Source: Actinomycetales bacterium
GTDB lineage: Bacteria > Actinomycetota > Actinomycetes > Propionibacteriales > Nocardioidaceae
Reading direction: 5' to 3'
Assembly: GCA_012513165.1 (NCBI GenBank)
Contig: JAAZCT010000255.1
Coordinates: 1-5,965 of the forward strand
DNA length: 5,965 bases
Positions 5,230 to 5,965 of this stretch are shown here, in pieces (within the stretch, counting starts at the first letter, position 1; each line of letters opens with the position of its first letter). The notes beneath the pieces were generated by a model. It saw only the letters and a program-made list of their open reading frames with translations. It did no database searches and had not been told where the DNA came from. The translations under genes were made by a program, and so were the position numbers.

Positions 5230-5258
5230 CCATAACTTCCCCAACAGGAGAGCACATC

Positions 5259-5828
5259 ATGATTGAACCCCGTGATGAGACGGCAGAAGCAATAGCTCAC
5301 GCTGGCGATCAAGGTTTGCTCTTTAGCGATGATGTGTCGCCACTTCCTGAAGATTCCGGGTTTCGTGGACCAACCGCGTGCAGCGCAGCTGGGATTACTT
5401 ATCGCCAGCTCGATTACTGGGCTCGCACGGGATTGGTTGAACCGACCGTTCGCACGGCTACCGGTTCGGGAACGGCTCGACTGTACTCATTTAAAGACGT
5501 ACTTCTCCTGAAGATCATCAAGCGCTTGCTTGAGGCTGGCGTTTCGCTGCAACAGATCCGTACGGCCATTGAGCACCTACGTGAACGTGGCACCGACGCC
5601 CTGCCTCAAGTCACCCTGATGAGTGACGGCGCAAGTGTTTACGAATGTCGTTCGGCCTCCGAAGTGATCGACTTGCTTCAGGGCGGCCAAGGCGTGTTTG
5701 GAATTGCGATCGGTGGCGTCTGGAAAGAGATTGAAGGAACGCTGCTTGAACTTCCGAGCGAACGCGCTGAAGCGATCCCCAGTGTGGCCGACGAACTGGC
5801 TGCTCGCCGCGCTCGTAAAGCGAACTGA
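5259..5828 (+). CDS. MerR-family transcriptional regulator (Rv1830-like)
   Basis: This 189-residue regulator corresponds to Rv1830 in the same cluster of M. tuberculosis. A polar, acidic N-terminus (1-35) leads to the MerR helix-turn-helix at about 37-110: GPTACSAAGITYRQLDYWAR (37-56), TGLVEP (57-62), RLYSFKDVLLLKIIKRLLEA (74-93) and SLQQIRTAIEHL (96-107). The C-terminal part, VTLMSDGASVYECRSASEVI (118-137) and DLLQGGQGVFGIAIGGVW (138-155), is a short conserved domain special to this subfamily and lacks any cysteine cluster for metal or redox sensing. The ATG at 5259 is chosen because AGGAG at 5246-5250 sits eight bases upstream and the family starts close to here; a reading frame further upstream has no ribosome binding site. 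It appears monocistronic: two operator copies and a -10-like element precede it and an intrinsic terminator follows. Autoregulation or control by FtsR is possible. Effector and target genes are unknown. Confidence 0.93.
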   Translation: MIEPRDETAEAIAHAGDQGLLFSDDVSPLPEDSGFRGPTACSAAGITYRQLDYWARTGLVEPTVRTATGSGTARLYSFKDVLLLKIIKRLLEAGVSLQQIRTAIEHLRERGTDALPQVTLMSDGASVYECRSASEVIDLLQGGQGVFGIAIGGVWKEIEGTLLELPSERAEAIPSVADELAARRARKAN

Positions 5829-5842
5829 GCTTCGACGCACCT

Positions 5843-5872
5843 GCGCCGGGCGGACTTCGGCGCTTTCGTTTT
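5843..5872 (+). terminator. Intrinsic terminator after the second merR gene
   Basis: GCGCCG (5843-5848) and CGGCGC (5858-5863) form a perfect 6-bp G+C stem with a 9-base loop, followed directly by TTTCGTTTT. It begins 14 bases after the merR stop codon. This is a standard Rho-independent terminator and implies that the riboswitch downstream has its own promoter. Confidence 0.75.
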
Positions 5873-5878
5873 CCTTGG

Positions 5879-5884
5879 TAGGCT
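5879..5884 (+). promoter_or_regulatory. Candidate -10 element for the riboswitch transcript
   Basis: TAGGCT fits TANNNT and would set the transcription start near 5891, just before the expected first paired bases of the glycine aptamer. The -35 would fall inside the terminator stem (about 5855-5861) and does not resemble TTGACA. The position is reasonable but the sequence support is modest. Confidence 0.4.
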
Positions 5885-5895
5885 GTTGCTGCTGT

Positions 5896-5965
5896 CGACG
5901 CCTACGGGAGAGTTCATTTCCGTAAACGACATGACGCCGAAGGGGCAATTCCTCCCCGGAACCTC
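5896..5965 (+). promoter_or_regulatory. Glycine riboswitch, 5' part, cut by the window end
   Basis: The conserved core signatures of the glycine aptamer are present in order: CGGGAGAG at 5905-5912 and CGCCGAAGGGGCAA at 5935-5948. Between them TCAT (5914-5917) can pair with ATGA (5931-5934). GGGG (5942-5945) can pair with CCCC (5954-5957), as expected for the following stem. The window stops at ACCTC, exactly where the closing CTCTCAGG element would continue, so neither the second half nor a possible second aptamer is visible. Glycine riboswitches control glycine cleavage or glycine transport genes. In the matching mycobacterial locus the next gene encodes glycine decarboxylase (gcvP/gcvB), which I infer here. 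The left boundary is approximate. Confidence 0.88.

Noticed and set aside
1..5965. Mobile elements, CRISPR arrays, tRNA or rRNA genes
   Set aside because: No transposase or integrase, regularly spaced repeats, terminal inverted repeats or tRNA-like cloverleaf were seen; the dense conserved gene order argues against recent insertion.

Overview
This window is a stretch of the chromosomal core of an actinobacterium, with GC in the mid-50s percent as judged by eye (moderate for the phylum). Protein content and gene order match the conserved actinobacterial cluster known in Mycobacterium tuberculosis as Rv1822 to Rv1832. That cluster is a CDP-alcohol phosphatidyltransferase, DUF881, small basic protein, DUF881, GcvH, GarA/OdhI, MerR regulator FtsR, DUF151 protein, a second MerR regulator, and then the glycine decarboxylase gene. 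The species cannot be named from this sequence. I see no phage, transposon, CRISPR, toxin-antitoxin or other accessory element.

Layout. At 1-167 on the minus strand lies the 5' end of an iron/manganese superoxide dismutase gene, cut by the window edge. It diverges from the rest across a 128-base intergenic region that contains a 7-bp hairpin. From about 296 to 3373 a tightly packed plus-strand operon runs pgsA2-like, DUF881, sbp, DUF881, gcvH. Most junctions overlap (ATGA, ATGA, 8-base overlap) and there is a 28-base gap before gcvH. A 113-base gap follows, with a candidate operator/promoter, then a second unit: garA (FHA domain), ftsR (MerR) and the DUF151 gene, at 3487-5099. A 159-base gap then carries two copies of a dyad operator and a -10-like element, followed by the second merR gene at 5259-5828. 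That gene ends at a good intrinsic terminator (5843-5872). The last roughly 70 bases are the beginning of a glycine riboswitch (glycine-aptamer signatures at 5905-5912 and 5935-5948). It is cut off by the window end and almost certainly precedes gcvP or another glycine-cleavage gene.

How the genes fit together. GcvH is the lipoyl carrier of the glycine cleavage system, and the riboswitch presumably controls the decarboxylase gene just outside the window. GarA/OdhI proteins switch 2-oxoglutarate and glutamate metabolism. FtsR-type MerR proteins are linked to cell-division gene control. The DUF881-Sbp-DUF881 membrane set has no established function. The clearest unexplained signal is a shared motif of the form TCA(A/G)G-centre-AACTTGA. 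It occurs twice upstream of the second merR gene and once, more degenerate, upstream of garA. This suggests that one of the two MerR proteins co-regulates both transcription units. No wholly new system is evident. The points worth a second look are this operator set, the altered N-terminal phospho-switch region of GarA, the start and leader arrangements of garA and ftsR, and the DUF881-Sbp module.
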